Assembly (NCBI RefSeq): GCF_015206995.1
Contig: NZ_JADEXR010000008.1
Span: forward strand, 1 to 64,000
Length of the DNA stretch: 64,000 bases
Source: an aff. Roholtiella sp. LEGE 12411
GTDB lineage: Bacteria > Cyanobacteriota > Cyanobacteriia > Cyanobacteriales > Nostocaceae
Direction: 5' to 3'
In this document: positions 9,041-18,378 of the stretch, piece after piece
How positions within the stretch are numbered: position 1 is the stretch's first letter
Layout: each line of letters begins with the position of its first letter
Notes under the pieces: generated by a model
The model's input: only the letters and a program-made list of their open reading frames with translations
What the model was told of the DNA's origin: nothing
Database searches by the model: none
Position numbers and translations under genes: made by a program

Positions 9041-9937
9041 ATGAAATCTAAAATTTTGCCATTACCTCTAAAACCTGGTGATTTGCTTCGAGTCATTGCT
9101 CCTAGTGGTGCTTTACGAGAATTGGCGGCGTTTGAGCAGGGTGTAGAAATTTGGCGATCGCGCGGCTATCGCATAGAAATACCTCCAAAGATAGATGACA
9201 AATGGGGCTATTTAGCAAATAGCGATGAAAATCGCCGTAACCAGCTAGCCACAGCCTGGAAAGACCCAGATTGTCGAGGTATTCTCTGCGCTAGAGGTGG
9301 TTTCGGCAGTACCCGCATCTTAGAAAATTGGAATTGGCACTCAGACAGTTCTGCACTCCCAAAGTGGTTAATTGGCTTTTCTGACATCACCGCTCTCTTG
9401 TGGAGCCTTTACAAAGTAGGGTTTTCTGGCGTTCACGGCCCTGTGTTGACAACTCTCGCCGATGAGCCAGATTGGTCACTTGAGCGATTATTTAATTGGG
9501 TGGAAGGGCGTCCCCTTGAACCTCTCAAAGGTTGCGCTTGGGGTGGCGGTATTGCTACTGGCGTTTTGCTACCCGGTAATCTGACTGTGGCAACTCATCT
9601 TTTAGGTACACCACTGCAACCCAATCTGGATGGTGTAATTTGGGCAATAGAAGATGTCACAGAAGCACCTTACCGCATCGACCGAATGCTGACACAGTGG
9701 CGTTTAAGTGGTGCTTTATCAAAAGTCCGGGGGATTGCTTTAGGCAGTTTTACTCGCTGTGAAGCACCGCCAAATGTACCTAGCTTTAGGGTAGAGGAAG
9801 TTTTGCGCGATCGCTTAGGCAATTTAGGAATTCCTGTTGTCTCTAACCTGCCTTTTGGTCACGACGGGCCGAATGCAGTTTTACCAGTTGGTGTGGAAGT
9901 TACTTTAGATGCAGACCAGGGAACATTGAATTTCTGA
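9041..9937 (+). CDS. LD-carboxypeptidase (peptidase S66)
   Basis: 298 aa. Trims the terminal D-alanine from murein tetrapeptides during cell-wall recycling. The S66 triad is visible: nucleophile S114 in IGFSDIT, a Glu near 204 in AIEDV, and H274 in LPFGHDGPN. The nucleotide-like loop ARGGFGSTRILE (84-95) is also typical. There is no signal peptide, as for cytoplasmic LdcA. It starts from the ATG at 9041 and converges with a membrane protein gene 3 bp away. Confidence 0.92.
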   Translation: MKSKILPLPLKPGDLLRVIAPSGALRELAAFEQGVEIWRSRGYRIEIPPKIDDKWGYLANSDENRRNQLATAWKDPDCRGILCARGGFGSTRILENWNWHSDSSALPKWLIGFSDITALLWSLYKVGFSGVHGPVLTTLADEPDWSLERLFNWVEGRPLEPLKGCAWGGGIATGVLLPGNLTVATHLLGTPLQPNLDGVIWAIEDVTEAPYRIDRMLTQWRLSGALSKVRGIALGSFTRCEAPPNVPSFRVEEVLRDRLGNLGIPVVSNLPFGHDGPNAVLPVGVEVTLDADQGTLNF

Positions 9938-9940
9938 TGA

Positions 9941-10690
9941 TTAACTAGAAATTCCAGTGTGGCGCTGAGAGTTTCTTTTTAAGGTACACAAGCCAATTGC
10001 TGGTATAACTCCCAGAATTACTGCTGCAAATCCTTGTCCACTCCAATAGAGAATGGAAGTACGGCTTGCTTCTGGAATCAAATCTTGTACAAGCGAAAGT
10101 AGCCAAATCAAGATACTGATAAACAAGAAGGAGATTGAGGGAAGAAAACTCCACCACCAAACGCCTGCTGTGTATCGTCTTAATACCAGCCATTGACAAA
10201 GACCCAGCCAAATTCCCGAAATAATATATGCAATAGTTGACAAAAATCCATAAATAAGAACTTTTTCAGGAGATAAAGTTTCATTTAATGATGAGGCAAT
10301 GGATGAAATGTAGTTAATCCAGTTTGTAGAAACGCTGTTGGTAATCAGCCAGCCGGCGCTGGTAGCAATTATCCACAGCCAACCAGGTAAATAACTGTAA
10401 ATGATTAACGCTTGGTCGGCGGCGAAAATCACTGCAAATACAACATTGCTAAGAAATCTGACAAAAATGCTCAATGTTGGTTGTTGAGCAATACTAAGTG
10501 GCAAGCTTTCTAAAATAATTTTTTCTAACGCTATACTGGCAATGCCACCCACAACCCATCCAACAACGCTCATCAAGGTAAACTGGAGAAAGAAGCTTTG
10601 TCTGTGGGAGCGCGGAATCAAAAATTTTCCTGGGTTGGAATCGCTGTGAGTAGATGCAACTTGGTAAGGACTGTCAGAGTCAGATTGCAT
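9941..10690 (-). CDS. Polytopic membrane protein of unknown function
   Basis: 249 aa with five or six hydrophobic segments after a polar N-terminus of about 33 residues, including SVVGWVVGGIASIALEK, PGWLWIIATSAGWLI and ISFLFISILIWLLSLVQ. Trp- and Gly-rich membrane proteins of this kind recur as hypotheticals in filamentous cyanobacteria. No catalytic or binding motif is seen. It is divergent from hemE, with 116 bp between the starts. Confidence 0.65.
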   Translation of the reverse strand: MQSDSDSPYQVASTHSDSNPGKFLIPRSHRQSFFLQFTLMSVVGWVVGGIASIALEKIILESLPLSIAQQPTLSIFVRFLSNVVFAVIFAADQALIIYSYLPGWLWIIATSAGWLITNSVSTNWINYISSIASSLNETLSPEKVLIYGFLSTIAYIISGIWLGLCQWLVLRRYTAGVWWWSFLPSISFLFISILIWLLSLVQDLIPEASRTSILYWSGQGFAAVILGVIPAIGLCTLKRNSQRHTGISS

Positions 10691-10806
10691 ATAAAGTTTA
10701 GTAAAGAAGCGAATAGTACTTTTGCTGTGAACCTGCTGAAAAAGCGTAATCCCAGAATGATAAGCTAAACAGTGGCATAAAAAAGTGACTTAGGATGAAG
10801 TGATAA

Positions 10807-11868
10807 ATGGGTGTTTCCTCAACGACTCCTCATCTGTTACGGGCTGCTCGTGGTGAAGTAGTAGATCGTCCCCCTGTATGGATGATGCGACAAGCGGGAC
10901 GATATATGAAAGCTTATCGAGACTTACGGGAGAAGTATCCTTCATTTCGCGATCGCTCGGAAATCCCCGAAGTAGCGATTGAAGTTTCTTTGCAACCTTG
11001 GAGAGCTTTCCAGCCAGACGGAGTAATTTTATTTTCCGATATTGTGACTCCATTGCCCGGTTTGGGCATTGAAATGGACATTGCGGAAGGTAAAGGGCCA
11101 ATTATTTACTCCCCTATCCGCACTCAAGAACAAATTGATCGCCTGCGTCCCTTAGAGCCAGAAGCAGATCTACCATTTATCAAAACAATTTTGCAGGCGT
11201 TGCGCCAAGAAGTGGGCGACAAATCAACTGTGTTGGGCTTTGTGGGTGCGCCGTGGACATTAGCGGCTTATGCGGTGGAAGGGAAAGGCTCTAAAACCTA
11301 CTCCATCATCAAAAACATGGCATTCTCTGACCCGACAACACTACATCAATTGTTAGCTAAATTAGCAGATGCGATCGCTGTTTACATGCGCTATCAAATT
11401 GACTGCGGTGCTCAAGTTGTGCAAATGTTCGATTCTTGGGCAGGGCAACTGAGTCCTCAAGATTATGACATTTTTGCTCTCCCCTATCAGCAAAGAGTTT
11501 TCCAGCAAGTCAAGCAAACTCATCCCGATACACCTTTGATTTTGCTGGTTAGCGGTAGCGCTGGTGTGTTGGAAAGAATGGCAATATCCGGCGCTGATGT
11601 CGTCACCGTAGATTGGGCGGTGGATATGGCAGAAGCAAGAGCCAGATTAGGCAAGCACGTGAAAGTGCAAGGAAATCTTGACCCAGGAGTGTTATTTGGT
11701 TCCAAACAGTTTATCCGCGATCGCATTCTCGATACGGTTCGCAAAGCTGGCAATTGGGGTCATATTCTCAATCTTGGTCATGGTGTACTCCCAGAAACTC
11801 CAGAGGAAAATGTCGCTTTCTTCTTTGAAACGGCAAAGCAACTTGATGCGGCAGGAGTTAGGGGTTAG
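10807..11868 (+). CDS. hemE: Uroporphyrinogen decarboxylase
   Basis: 353 aa, full family length. Decarboxylates the four acetate side chains of uroporphyrinogen III to give coproporphyrinogen III in heme and chlorophyll synthesis. The N-terminal signature [14 protein letters not shown] is intact, with the catalytic Asp in [12 protein letters not shown] and the later segment [16 protein letters not shown]. Cytoplasmic. Ends just before a heptamer STRR. Confidence 0.97.
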   Translation: MGVSSTTPHLLRAARGEVVDRPPVWMMRQAGRYMKAYRDLREKYPSFRDRSEIPEVAIEVSLQPWRAFQPDGVILFSDIVTPLPGLGIEMDIAEGKGPIIYSPIRTQEQIDRLRPLEPEADLPFIKTILQALRQEVGDKSTVLGFVGAPWTLAAYAVEGKGSKTYSIIKNMAFSDPTTLHQLLAKLADAIAVYMRYQIDCGAQVVQMFDSWAGQLSPQDYDIFALPYQQRVFQQVKQTHPDTPLILLVSGSAGVLERMAISGADVVTVDWAVDMAEARARLGKHVKVQGNLDPGVLFGSKQFIRDRILDTVRKAGNWGHILNLGHGVLPETPEENVAFFFETAKQLDAAGVRG

Positions 11869-11876
11869 GAGGCAGA

Positions 11877-11918
11877 GGGTCAAGGGTCAAGAGTCAAGGG
11901 TCAAGAGTCAAGGGTTAT
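11877..11918. repeat. Heptanucleotide STRR after hemE
   Basis: Five near-perfect tandem heptamers alternating GGGTCAA and GAGTCAA, then GGGTTAT. The same heptamer, or its complement TTGACCC, recurs at 21372-21397 and 25737-25826, so it is a dispersed family in this genome. Confidence 0.85.
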
Positions 11919-12057
11919 TTTCTCACCCTCCTCCCCCTCTTCCCTCTGCTTTTCTTAGTAATTTACAGTTAGGTTTTTATGAGAACTTTTACCGCGATCG
12001 TCGAACGCGATTCTGATACAAATTTATTTTTAATTCCTAACTTTTAAAACACCCAAA

Positions 12058-13014
12058 ATGAGCCAGAAACGGATTTTAGTCACCGGAGCAAGCGGCTGTA
12101 TTGGTCACTATATCTCAGAAACTTTAATTCAAAATACAAATCATGAGTTATTTCTACTAGTTAGAAATCCCAATAAGCTGCAAGTTGATATTCAAGCACG
12201 TCCAGGTATCACCGTATTGCAGGGCGATATGCAGAAAATTAGCCATTTTGCTGATTTGCTGCAAACAATTGATATAGCAGTACTCACAGCCACAGCTTGG
12301 GGTGGTGATGAGACATTTGATATTAATGTAGTCAAAACTATAGAGTTACTCAAGCTGCTAGATCCAGACCGCTGCGAACAGGTAATTTATTTTTCTACAG
12401 CTAGTGTTTTGGATCGCCACAATCAACCATTAAAAGAAGCAGGGGAAATTGGTACAGATTATATCCGTTCCAAATATGAATGCTTACATCAAAAATCGAA
12501 GTTAGCGATCGCATCTAAAATTACTGCTGTTTTTCCTACTTTAGTTTTAGGTGGCGATGCCAATAAACCCTATTCCCATGCTACATCTGGCATTCCAGAA
12601 ATTACGAAATATGTTAATCTAATTCGTTTTTTAAAGGTAGACGGCAGTTTCCACTTTATTCACGGGCGAGACGTTGCCACTGTAGTACAATATTTGATTG
12701 ATCATCCTCCCCAAACAAATGAACCACGTCAGTTTGTTTTAGGTCAAGCGCCGTTAACTGCTAATCAAGCAGTGAAAGAACTTTGTGCTTATCTGGGCAA
12801 AAAGATTTACTTTCGCATTCCCCTATCTTTAGGGTTGGCTAATTTAATTATTGCTGTATTTCGTATACAGATGGCTGCTTGGGATAGATTCTGCATGAGC
12901 GATCGCCATTTTACTTATGAAAAAGCAATCAATCCCGATAGTTTTAATTTACCAAATTACTGTGCAACTATGAGTGATGTTTTGAAAATTAGCGGTATTA
13001 AAAGTGCTAAATAG
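12058..13014 (+). CDS. NAD(P)-dependent epimerase/dehydratase (extended SDR)
   Basis: 318 aa. The Rossmann nucleotide-binding motif TGASGCIGHYI lies at the N-terminus and the SDR YxxxK pair is in YIRSK (about 139-143). Extended SDRs of this kind act on nucleotide sugars, sterols or flavonoid-like ketones. The substrate here is unknown. It ends 1 bp before the convergent ABC ATPase gene of the guanidine operon, and nothing suggests it belongs to that operon. Confidence 0.85.
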   Translation: MSQKRILVTGASGCIGHYISETLIQNTNHELFLLVRNPNKLQVDIQARPGITVLQGDMQKISHFADLLQTIDIAVLTATAWGGDETFDINVVKTIELLKLLDPDRCEQVIYFSTASVLDRHNQPLKEAGEIGTDYIRSKYECLHQKSKLAIASKITAVFPTLVLGGDANKPYSHATSGIPEITKYVNLIRFLKVDGSFHFIHGRDVATVVQYLIDHPPQTNEPRQFVLGQAPLTANQAVKELCAYLGKKIYFRIPLSLGLANLIIAVFRIQMAAWDRFCMSDRHFTYEKAINPDSFNLPNYCATMSDVLKISGIKSAK

Positions 13015-13015
13015 T

Positions 13016-13813
13016 TTAGTTTATTAAAGGTAGCGGTTCTGTACTGTCACTTAACTGCTCCCCATCATTATGTAATAGACTCATTACTTTATCCTTGTAT
13101 TTCTGAAATATGGGATAACGCTTAACTTGAGGATCAGATTTGCTTGGCAATTGGATTTGCAATTCTTGCTTAATTGTGCCTGGTCGGGCGCTTAACACGT
13201 AGATGCGTTGAGATAGAAAAATTGCTTCCTCAACATCGTGAGTAATCATAAAAATTGTAGTGTTTGTGCTACGCCAAATTTCTAGTAGAAATTGCTGCAT
13301 GACTTCTTTTGTCTGCACATCCAACGCACCAAAGGGTTCATCCATGAGTAAAATTTTGGGTCTTGATGCTAAAGCACGAGCGATCGCTACTCGTTGTTTC
13401 ATCCCACCAGAAAGTTCCTGTGGTAGCGCTTTAGCGAATCCCGACAACCCCACCACTTCTAAATAATCAGCGGCTTGTTGTCGTCGCTTTAGTTTAGGCA
13501 CACCTTGCAGCTTTAAGCCAAATTCCACGTTTTCCATGACACTCATCCAGGGATAGAGAGTGTAGCTTTGAAATACCATACCGCGATCGCACCCTGGCCC
13601 TGTCACGCGCATCCCATCAACTAGGATCTCCCCTGCTGTTGGAGTCTCTAAGCCTGCAATTAACCGCAATAATGTTGACTTACCAGAACCACTTTCTCCT
13701 ACTGCACAGACAAACTCACCCTCTTCTACGTGCAAATTGATATTTTTAAGTGCAGTCAATAAACCGTGTCTAGTTTTAAATTGTTTGTGGAGTTGATTAA
13801 CTTCTAAATGCAT
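13016..13813 (-). CDS. ABC importer ATPase, guanidine operon
   Basis: 265 aa ATPase of the nitrate/sulfonate/taurine class. Walker A is GESGSGKSTLL, the signature is LSGGMKQRVAIARAL and Walker B is ILLMDEPFGALD. Last gene of the leftward operon that starts with the guanidine hydrolase. From established knowledge, Synechocystis has the same order (sll1077-sll1082), where the transporter genes accompany guanidine hydrolase. Guanidinium import is therefore the best guess, although sequence alone would only say SsuB/TauB-like. Confidence 0.88.
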   Translation of the reverse strand: MHLEVNQLHKQFKTRHGLLTALKNINLHVEEGEFVCAVGESGSGKSTLLRLIAGLETPTAGEILVDGMRVTGPGCDRGMVFQSYTLYPWMSVMENVEFGLKLQGVPKLKRRQQAADYLEVVGLSGFAKALPQELSGGMKQRVAIARALASRPKILLMDEPFGALDVQTKEVMQQFLLEIWRSTNTTIFMITHDVEEAIFLSQRIYVLSARPGTIKQELQIQLPSKSDPQVKRYPIFQKYKDKVMSLLHNDGEQLSDSTEPLPLIN

Positions 13814-13844
13814 AAAGCGTCTTTAAATACGAATTACGAATTGC

Positions 13845-14693
13845 CTAATCTTTAGCCCACTTGCAACAAACGCGCAGTAACAACCGAAACAAAAGGTCAA
13901 TTGCTAAACCAATCAAGCCAATAACAATCAATCCAGCAAAAATTTCATCAGTTTTAAGATATCTTTGAGCAACACTAATCCTCCGACCTAAACCCTCTGT
14001 CGCTGCTACTAATTCCGAAACAATCACTAAGTTCCAAGATGCTGCCATGTTAACCCGACAAGTATCAATAATATTAGGCAGAATAAATGGAAAAATAACT
14101 TGTAGTAAAACTTGTTTTCTTTGACCCCCTAATGTATAGGTAGTTTCTAATAAGTGTTTAGGAACAAATTTGACTGCATCCATCACCATTAAGGTGTTAA
14201 AAAATAGAGTGCCGATAAAAATCAGCATTATTTTTGGAGTTTCTCCCAGCCCAAGATATAGAATTAGTAAGGGAATAAAAGCCGGGGCTGGCATATAGCG
14301 AACAATACCAATGATTGGTTCTAGCAATGCTCGGAAGCTAGCAAAAGTCCCCATTAAAGTACCTAAAGGAATGGAAACCATTGCCGCCAAAGAAAAACCA
14401 GCCACGACGCGAAACAAGCTAAAAGCAATATCTTTTTGTAAATCGCCACTTGCTAAAAGTCTTTGAAACGCACTCCAAACTTGACCGGGAGTAGGAAGAA
14501 ATAAAGGTGGAATTAATTCAGTATTAGAAACGATCCACCACACAAGTATAGGGACAGTAATGGACAAGAACATTAAAGTCCAAGCCAAGTTTTTAGGGAT
14601 ATCCTCAGCGATGCGCCAAAAAACGGTTTGTGGTAATATTTTCTGAGGACGCTTAGAGTTTATTTCCTGTAAATCTTCAGCGTATTGGTTCAT
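13845..14693 (-). CDS. ABC importer permease, guanidine operon
   Basis: 282 aa inner-membrane permease with about six helices and the cytoplasmic coupling loop (GGQRKQVLLQVIFPFILPNI) that docks on the ATPase. SsuC/TauC-like. It overlaps the stop of the upstream binding-protein gene by 4 bp (ATGA), showing translational coupling, and is followed after 31 bp by the ATPase. Substrate guanidinium is inferred from the operon. Confidence 0.88.
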   Translation of the reverse strand: MNQYAEDLQEINSKRPQKILPQTVFWRIAEDIPKNLAWTLMFLSITVPILVWWIVSNTELIPPLFLPTPGQVWSAFQRLLASGDLQKDIAFSLFRVVAGFSLAAMVSIPLGTLMGTFASFRALLEPIIGIVRYMPAPAFIPLLILYLGLGETPKIMLIFIGTLFFNTLMVMDAVKFVPKHLLETTYTLGGQRKQVLLQVIFPFILPNIIDTCRVNMAASWNLVIVSELVAATEGLGRRISVAQRYLKTDEIFAGLIVIGLIGLAIDLLFRLLLRVCCKWAKD

Positions 14694-15727
14694 GATTTCT
14701 GTTTCGCGGCGTAGGCTTTGACAAAGCGATCGTCAAGGATTTGGTTAAGATTAGGTGCTTGTTTTGTCAAACCAGCTTCAACAAGAAATTTACTAATTTC
14801 CCCAGCAGCGTAACTCAAGGATTTCATGTCCTTACCGGGACTAAAAGCTTGCAAATTGTCTTCTATTGAAAAGATTTTAGTGCCTGCGTCGTATGCCTTA
14901 TATTCGGAAACTGAGACGCCGGCGCGTTTCGCCATAATTTCGTAAGCTTTGTCTGGGTTTGCTTTGATGAAATCTAAAGTAGTAAACCAAGTATTGACTA
15001 AAGCTTGTACATCTTGCGGACGTTCGTTAATAAGTCTGCGGTTGACAACTAAATGGTCGGGAATCGCACCGGGAAAGTCTTTAGAACTAAATAATTCTTT
15101 GCTACCAGAACGTGATAGAGCTTTTGTGGTAAAAGGTGCAAAAACTCCCACTGCATCAACTTGACCAGCCACAAAAGCTGCTGCTGCTGCGCCTGTTTCT
15201 AGTGGTTGAAATTGAATATCAGCTTGGGTTAAACCTGCTGTTTTCAAACCTAGTAATAACAGAAAATGGTCAACTGTTCCTTCTTCAGCAGCAACTTTTT
15301 TACCTTTGAGGTCAGCAATGCTGTTGATTCCTTCTCGGACAATAATTTTGTCGTTACCAGTTGAATTATCGTTGACTAAAACAATTACTTGATCTGAACC
15401 TGCTGCAACTGAGCTAATCGTATCATTCAAGGTTTGGGTGTTGGCGTTAAGTTGACCTGCTCGCAGGGCATTAATAGAATCTAAATAGCCATCAAACCAC
15501 TTCAAATCTACATTGACTTTGTTTGCCTCAAATAACTTTTGCTCTTGAGAAACTTGCCACGGAAACCAGCCTGGCCAAGCACTAAAACCAACCAGAACTG
15601 GTGCAGTATTAACTGAGGTAGTAGAATTGCTCGGCGTAGAATTTTGCTGGTTGGGAGTACAACTAATTGCGATAATAAGACTGAGTAAAAAGACTGTGAA
15701 TAGAGATGATAACTTGCGAATATTCAT
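14690..15727 (-). CDS. ABC importer substrate-binding lipoprotein, guanidine operon
   Basis: 345 aa. A lipoprotein signal ends in LIIAISC, so C23 is the likely lipidated residue, followed by a Ser/Thr/Asn linker. The fold is that of NMT1/SsuA periplasmic binding proteins (VGFSAWPGWFPWQV, then LKGKKVAAEEGTVDHFLL). It sits 132 bp downstream of the hypB-like gene. Relatives bind nitrate, sulfonates or thiamine precursors; the operon suggests guanidinium. The Trp/Phe-rich start of the mature domain (AWPGWFPW) could stack on a flat cation, which is speculation. Confidence 0.85.
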   Translation of the reverse strand: MNIRKLSSLFTVFLLSLIIAISCTPNQQNSTPSNSTTSVNTAPVLVGFSAWPGWFPWQVSQEQKLFEANKVNVDLKWFDGYLDSINALRAGQLNANTQTLNDTISSVAAGSDQVIVLVNDNSTGNDKIIVREGINSIADLKGKKVAAEEGTVDHFLLLLGLKTAGLTQADIQFQPLETGAAAAAFVAGQVDAVGVFAPFTTKALSRSGSKELFSSKDFPGAIPDHLVVNRRLINERPQDVQALVNTWFTTLDFIKANPDKAYEIMAKRAGVSVSEYKAYDAGTKIFSIEDNLQAFSPGKDMKSLSYAAGEISKFLVEAGLTKQAPNLNQILDDRFVKAYAAKQKS

Positions 15728-15859
15728 TATATTTAACTCGGGCTTACGCTTCGTTGTAAGGGACTTTAGCTGGGAGATATTTACGTCTATGTTGTTATAA
15801 AGTTAATTAAAATCGATATTTAATGATCTATTTGTGAAGTATGGAAATGCTACTAATTG

Positions 15860-16585
15860 CTAATGAATATCTACAACATTGGGGATTGCTGCTGTAGATA
15901 AAGAATTTTGTTGTGGCTTCCCAATTCGGGAACGCACCCAATTAAACCAAACTTCTAATCCCTCATTTGCTTTAGTAGAAACAGGAATAATCTCAACATC
16001 AGGATTCATCTGACGGACGTTTGCCTCAATGCGGCTAATATCAACGTCTAGATAGGGAGCTAAATCTGTTTTCGTAATCACCAGACAATCTGCTTCTTGA
16101 AACATAATCGGGTATTTCAGTGGTTTATCTTCGCCTTCAGTAATACTTAACAAAGCGATTTTAGCGTGTTCTCCTACTTCAAATTCAGCGGGACAGACTA
16201 AATTACCAACATTCTCCACTAGTACTAAATCAAAGTCTGAGGGATTGTATTTGTGCTCCAGTTGATGAATTCCGCCTGCTACCATTTTGGAATCTAAATG
16301 ACAGGAACGACCTGTATTAATTGCAATGACAGGAACATTGTATTTTCGCAGGCGTTCTGCATCTAAATCAGTTGTCATATCACCTTCAATGACAGCTATT
16401 TTTAACTCTTTAGTTAAAGCTGCAAGGGTACGTTCTAGTAGTGCCGTTTTACCAGCACCGGGACTACTCATGATGTTGAAACAGGTAATTCCCCATTCAT
16501 CAAAATGCGCTCGGTTGTGGTCAGCGCCTTGTTGATTGGCGTGGAGCAAGTTAATTCCTAATACCGCGTCAAACGTTTGATGCAT
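15860..16585 (-). CDS. hypB: HypB-like nickel-insertion GTPase (GhaB type)
   Basis: About 241 aa from the ATG at 16585; an alternative start lies at 16606. G domain: P-loop SSPGAGKT, then [26 protein letters not shown] and ITKTDL. The metal-site CHLD is present ([11 protein letters not shown]), but there is no His-rich or CxxCGC nickel-storage N-terminus. It overlaps the hypA-like gene by 17 bp. No hydrogenase genes are nearby; with GdmH it should deliver Ni2+ to guanidine hydrolase rather than to hydrogenase, as shown for the Synechocystis homologues. Confidence 0.9.
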   Translation of the reverse strand: MHQTFDAVLGINLLHANQQGADHNRAHFDEWGITCFNIMSSPGAGKTALLERTLAALTKELKIAVIEGDMTTDLDAERLRKYNVPVIAINTGRSCHLDSKMVAGGIHQLEHKYNPSDFDLVLVENVGNLVCPAEFEVGEHAKIALLSITEGEDKPLKYPIMFQEADCLVITKTDLAPYLDVDISRIEANVRQMNPDVEIIPVSTKANEGLEVWFNWVRSRIGKPQQNSLSTAAIPNVVDIH

Positions 16586-16931
16586 AAGCGTATTCAATCC
16601 TATCAATTTTCAACTCTCTACCTGAGCGAATATCATCCATTGGAGAATTACACTCAGGACAAGCGTACTGTAAACCAATTTGTGGTAAATATTCTTGTTG
16701 GCAACGATGACAAAAGGCAATTAGTGGTGTTTCCTGAATTATCAGTTTTGCTTTTTCTAAAAATGTGTTACGCGTTTGTACTTCAAAAGCAAATTGCAAA
16801 CTTACAGGTTCAACACAAGTGAACTTCCCGACAATTAAGTGAACTTGAGAAATTTCTGGTCGCTCAGTTTGGGATTCCCACCAATCTTTTACTGTTAAAA
16901 TTAGTGCCTTTGTCATGTCAGTTTCGTGCAA
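16569..16931 (-). CDS. hypA: HypA-like nickel chaperone (GhaA type)
   Basis: 120 aa, normal HypA length. The nickel-binding N-terminus reads MHETD (canonical MHE), and two CxxC pairs form the zinc site (CHRC and CPEC, about residues 84-105). It lies 3 bp downstream of gdmH and overlaps hypB, a tight three-gene unit. It hands Ni2+ with HypB to the client enzyme, here most likely GdmH. Confidence 0.9.
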   Translation of the reverse strand: MHETDMTKALILTVKDWWESQTERPEISQVHLIVGKFTCVEPVSLQFAFEVQTRNTFLEKAKLIIQETPLIAFCHRCQQEYLPQIGLQYACPECNSPMDDIRSGRELKIDRIEYAYASNV

Positions 16932-16934
16932 AAT

Positions 16935-18128
16935 TTACCTCCATTCCTCAACTAACTCTGGTTCTGCTGCGGGATGAATATATACAGGTTTTTGTTTGCG
17001 TGGTAATTGACCTGATACAACTAAATGCGCCATCGTATCACAAATTACTCGCGCCGCCATTAATGATGTCATATCACTAATGTCATAAGGCGGTGAAACT
17101 TCTACAACTTCTAGTCCACAAACAGGTGCCTTTTGGATAATTTTGCCTAACAAATACAGCGCTTCACGCGGTAATAATCCACCGGGTTCAGGCCAGCCAG
17201 TTCCAGGGACAAATCCAGCATCAATGCAGTCAATATCAAAACTGACATAAACGCAATCTGTACCGTCTAATGCTCTTTCTAAAGCAAAGTTGACGGCTGC
17301 ATCTAGCCCCATTTCAGTGATGTCTGTCACTGTTAAAATATTCGTGGCTCTTTCTCGACAAACTTTTACACCTTGACGCGGTACTTGCCAACCACCAATT
17401 CCTAATTGAACTAAGTTTTTTGCTGGTGCATTTTTGATATTTGTGGCATGAAACCAGGGACAAGTATGCATTCTTTCATCCAGGTCTGTTTCCTGGGTAT
17501 CCACATGGCGATCAAAGTGAATAATACCCACTTTTTTATCGCCTAAATGACGACAAATACCACGGACTGTGGGAAAACCAATTGAGTGATCACCTCCCAT
17601 AATTATGGGGAATGCACCAGAGCTAAAGATATGTGCAATACCTTTAGAAATCTGATCAAAGGACTTTTCATTATTAGCTGGAATGGTGAAAATATCACCA
17701 ACATCGCATAGAGTAATCTGCTCGCGTAAGTCTACACCCAATTCAAAGTTATAAGGGGTGTATAATGCAGAGATTCGGCGGATTCCTTGGGGGCCAAAAC
17801 GCGTTCCGGGTCGATAAGTCGTTCCAGAATCATGAGGTACACCAACGATCGCAACGTCATATTCACCAACTTTCCGCACATCTTCTAAGTAAGGTGCTTT
17901 TAAGAAAGTATTAATCCCGGCAAAGTGGGGAAGTTCCCCACGGGAAAAGGTGGGAATTGAGCGATCGCGTATACTTTCTGCTGCTTCTAACCCATATTCT
18001 AGTCCTTTGGAAACTTCCTGCTGCCACCCTGTTAGCGGTAAATGTGCTTCTTTTTCCAGCGCCCGGCCTGCTTGCGTAGAAGGTGGTTGGAAATGAGAAT
18101 TGGAATCAGAAGAAGATTGTTCAGTCAT
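16935..18128 (-). CDS. gdmH: Ni-dependent guanidine hydrolase (ureohydrolase family)
   Basis: 397 aa. Hydrolyses guanidine to urea and ammonium. Ureohydrolase metal ligands are all present: H181 in GGDHSIG, D206/H208/D210 in HFDRHVD, and D298/D300 in SFDIDCID. It differs from agmatinase in having an extension of about 85 residues before the core, DRHVD in place of the usual DAHxD, and W313 in GTGWPEPGG where agmatinases have a small residue. Downstream hypA/hypB and the riboswitch upstream support guanidine over agmatine. Older annotation would call it speB. Confidence 0.9.
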   Translation of the reverse strand: MTEQSSSDSNSHFQPPSTQAGRALEKEAHLPLTGWQQEVSKGLEYGLEAAESIRDRSIPTFSRGELPHFAGINTFLKAPYLEDVRKVGEYDVAIVGVPHDSGTTYRPGTRFGPQGIRRISALYTPYNFELGVDLREQITLCDVGDIFTIPANNEKSFDQISKGIAHIFSSGAFPIIMGGDHSIGFPTVRGICRHLGDKKVGIIHFDRHVDTQETDLDERMHTCPWFHATNIKNAPAKNLVQLGIGGWQVPRQGVKVCRERATNILTVTDITEMGLDAAVNFALERALDGTDCVYVSFDIDCIDAGFVPGTGWPEPGGLLPREALYLLGKIIQKAPVCGLEVVEVSPPYDISDMTSLMAARVICDTMAHLVVSGQLPRKQKPVYIHPAAEPELVEEWR

Positions 18129-18172
18129 ATTTCGGGAAGTTTAAATTTTAAGATTTGCTAGGCAAAACTATA

Positions 18173-18220
18173 GCCCGGGTAATCCATAACAGATAATATT
18201 CTGCTATGTATCTCCCGGGC
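18173..18220 (-). terminator. Riboswitch expression platform, terminator hairpin
   Basis: On the minus strand GCCCGGG at the 3' end of the aptamer pairs with CCCGGGC about 40 nt later. The sequence between also folds (AUACAUAGCAGA with UCUGUUAUG), giving one long stem, followed by the weak U-rich UAUAGUUUU. The 5' arm is also the 3' part of the aptamer, so ligand binding and the terminator should be mutually exclusive: an ON switch. Confidence 0.75.
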
Positions 18221-18320
18221 TTTTTTCCCGCCGTGTGACCAGTTTTTGATAAACTGGGTGCTTCTCTTGGACCAGTCATTTAACTTCAAAAGTGTTAAAC
18301 CGGAACCCTAGAAGCTATTA
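18208..18320 (-). promoter_or_regulatory. Guanidine-I (ykkC) riboswitch aptamer
   Basis: The minus strand carries the conserved ykkC blocks in order: CUAGGGUUCCG (about 18312-18302), ACUGGUCCAAGAGAAG (about 18276-18261), ACACGGCGGGA (about 18236-18226) and AAAGCCCGGGAGAUA (about 18223-18209). This is an essentially full match to the family consensus (Rfam ykkC-yxkD, subtype 1, guanidine). It sits in the leader of gdmH and predicts induction of the whole operon by guanidinium. Confidence 0.95.
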
Positions 18321-18378
18321 ATTTTTACCCAATTGCTAGTAGTTGTTTTTGGCACTTGGTTTTTTATACTCAAGCTTA

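Noticed and set aside
15860-16931. hypA/hypB as part of a hydrogenase locus
   Set aside because: No hydrogenase or other hyp genes are present; the operon with gdmH and the riboswitch explains them better.
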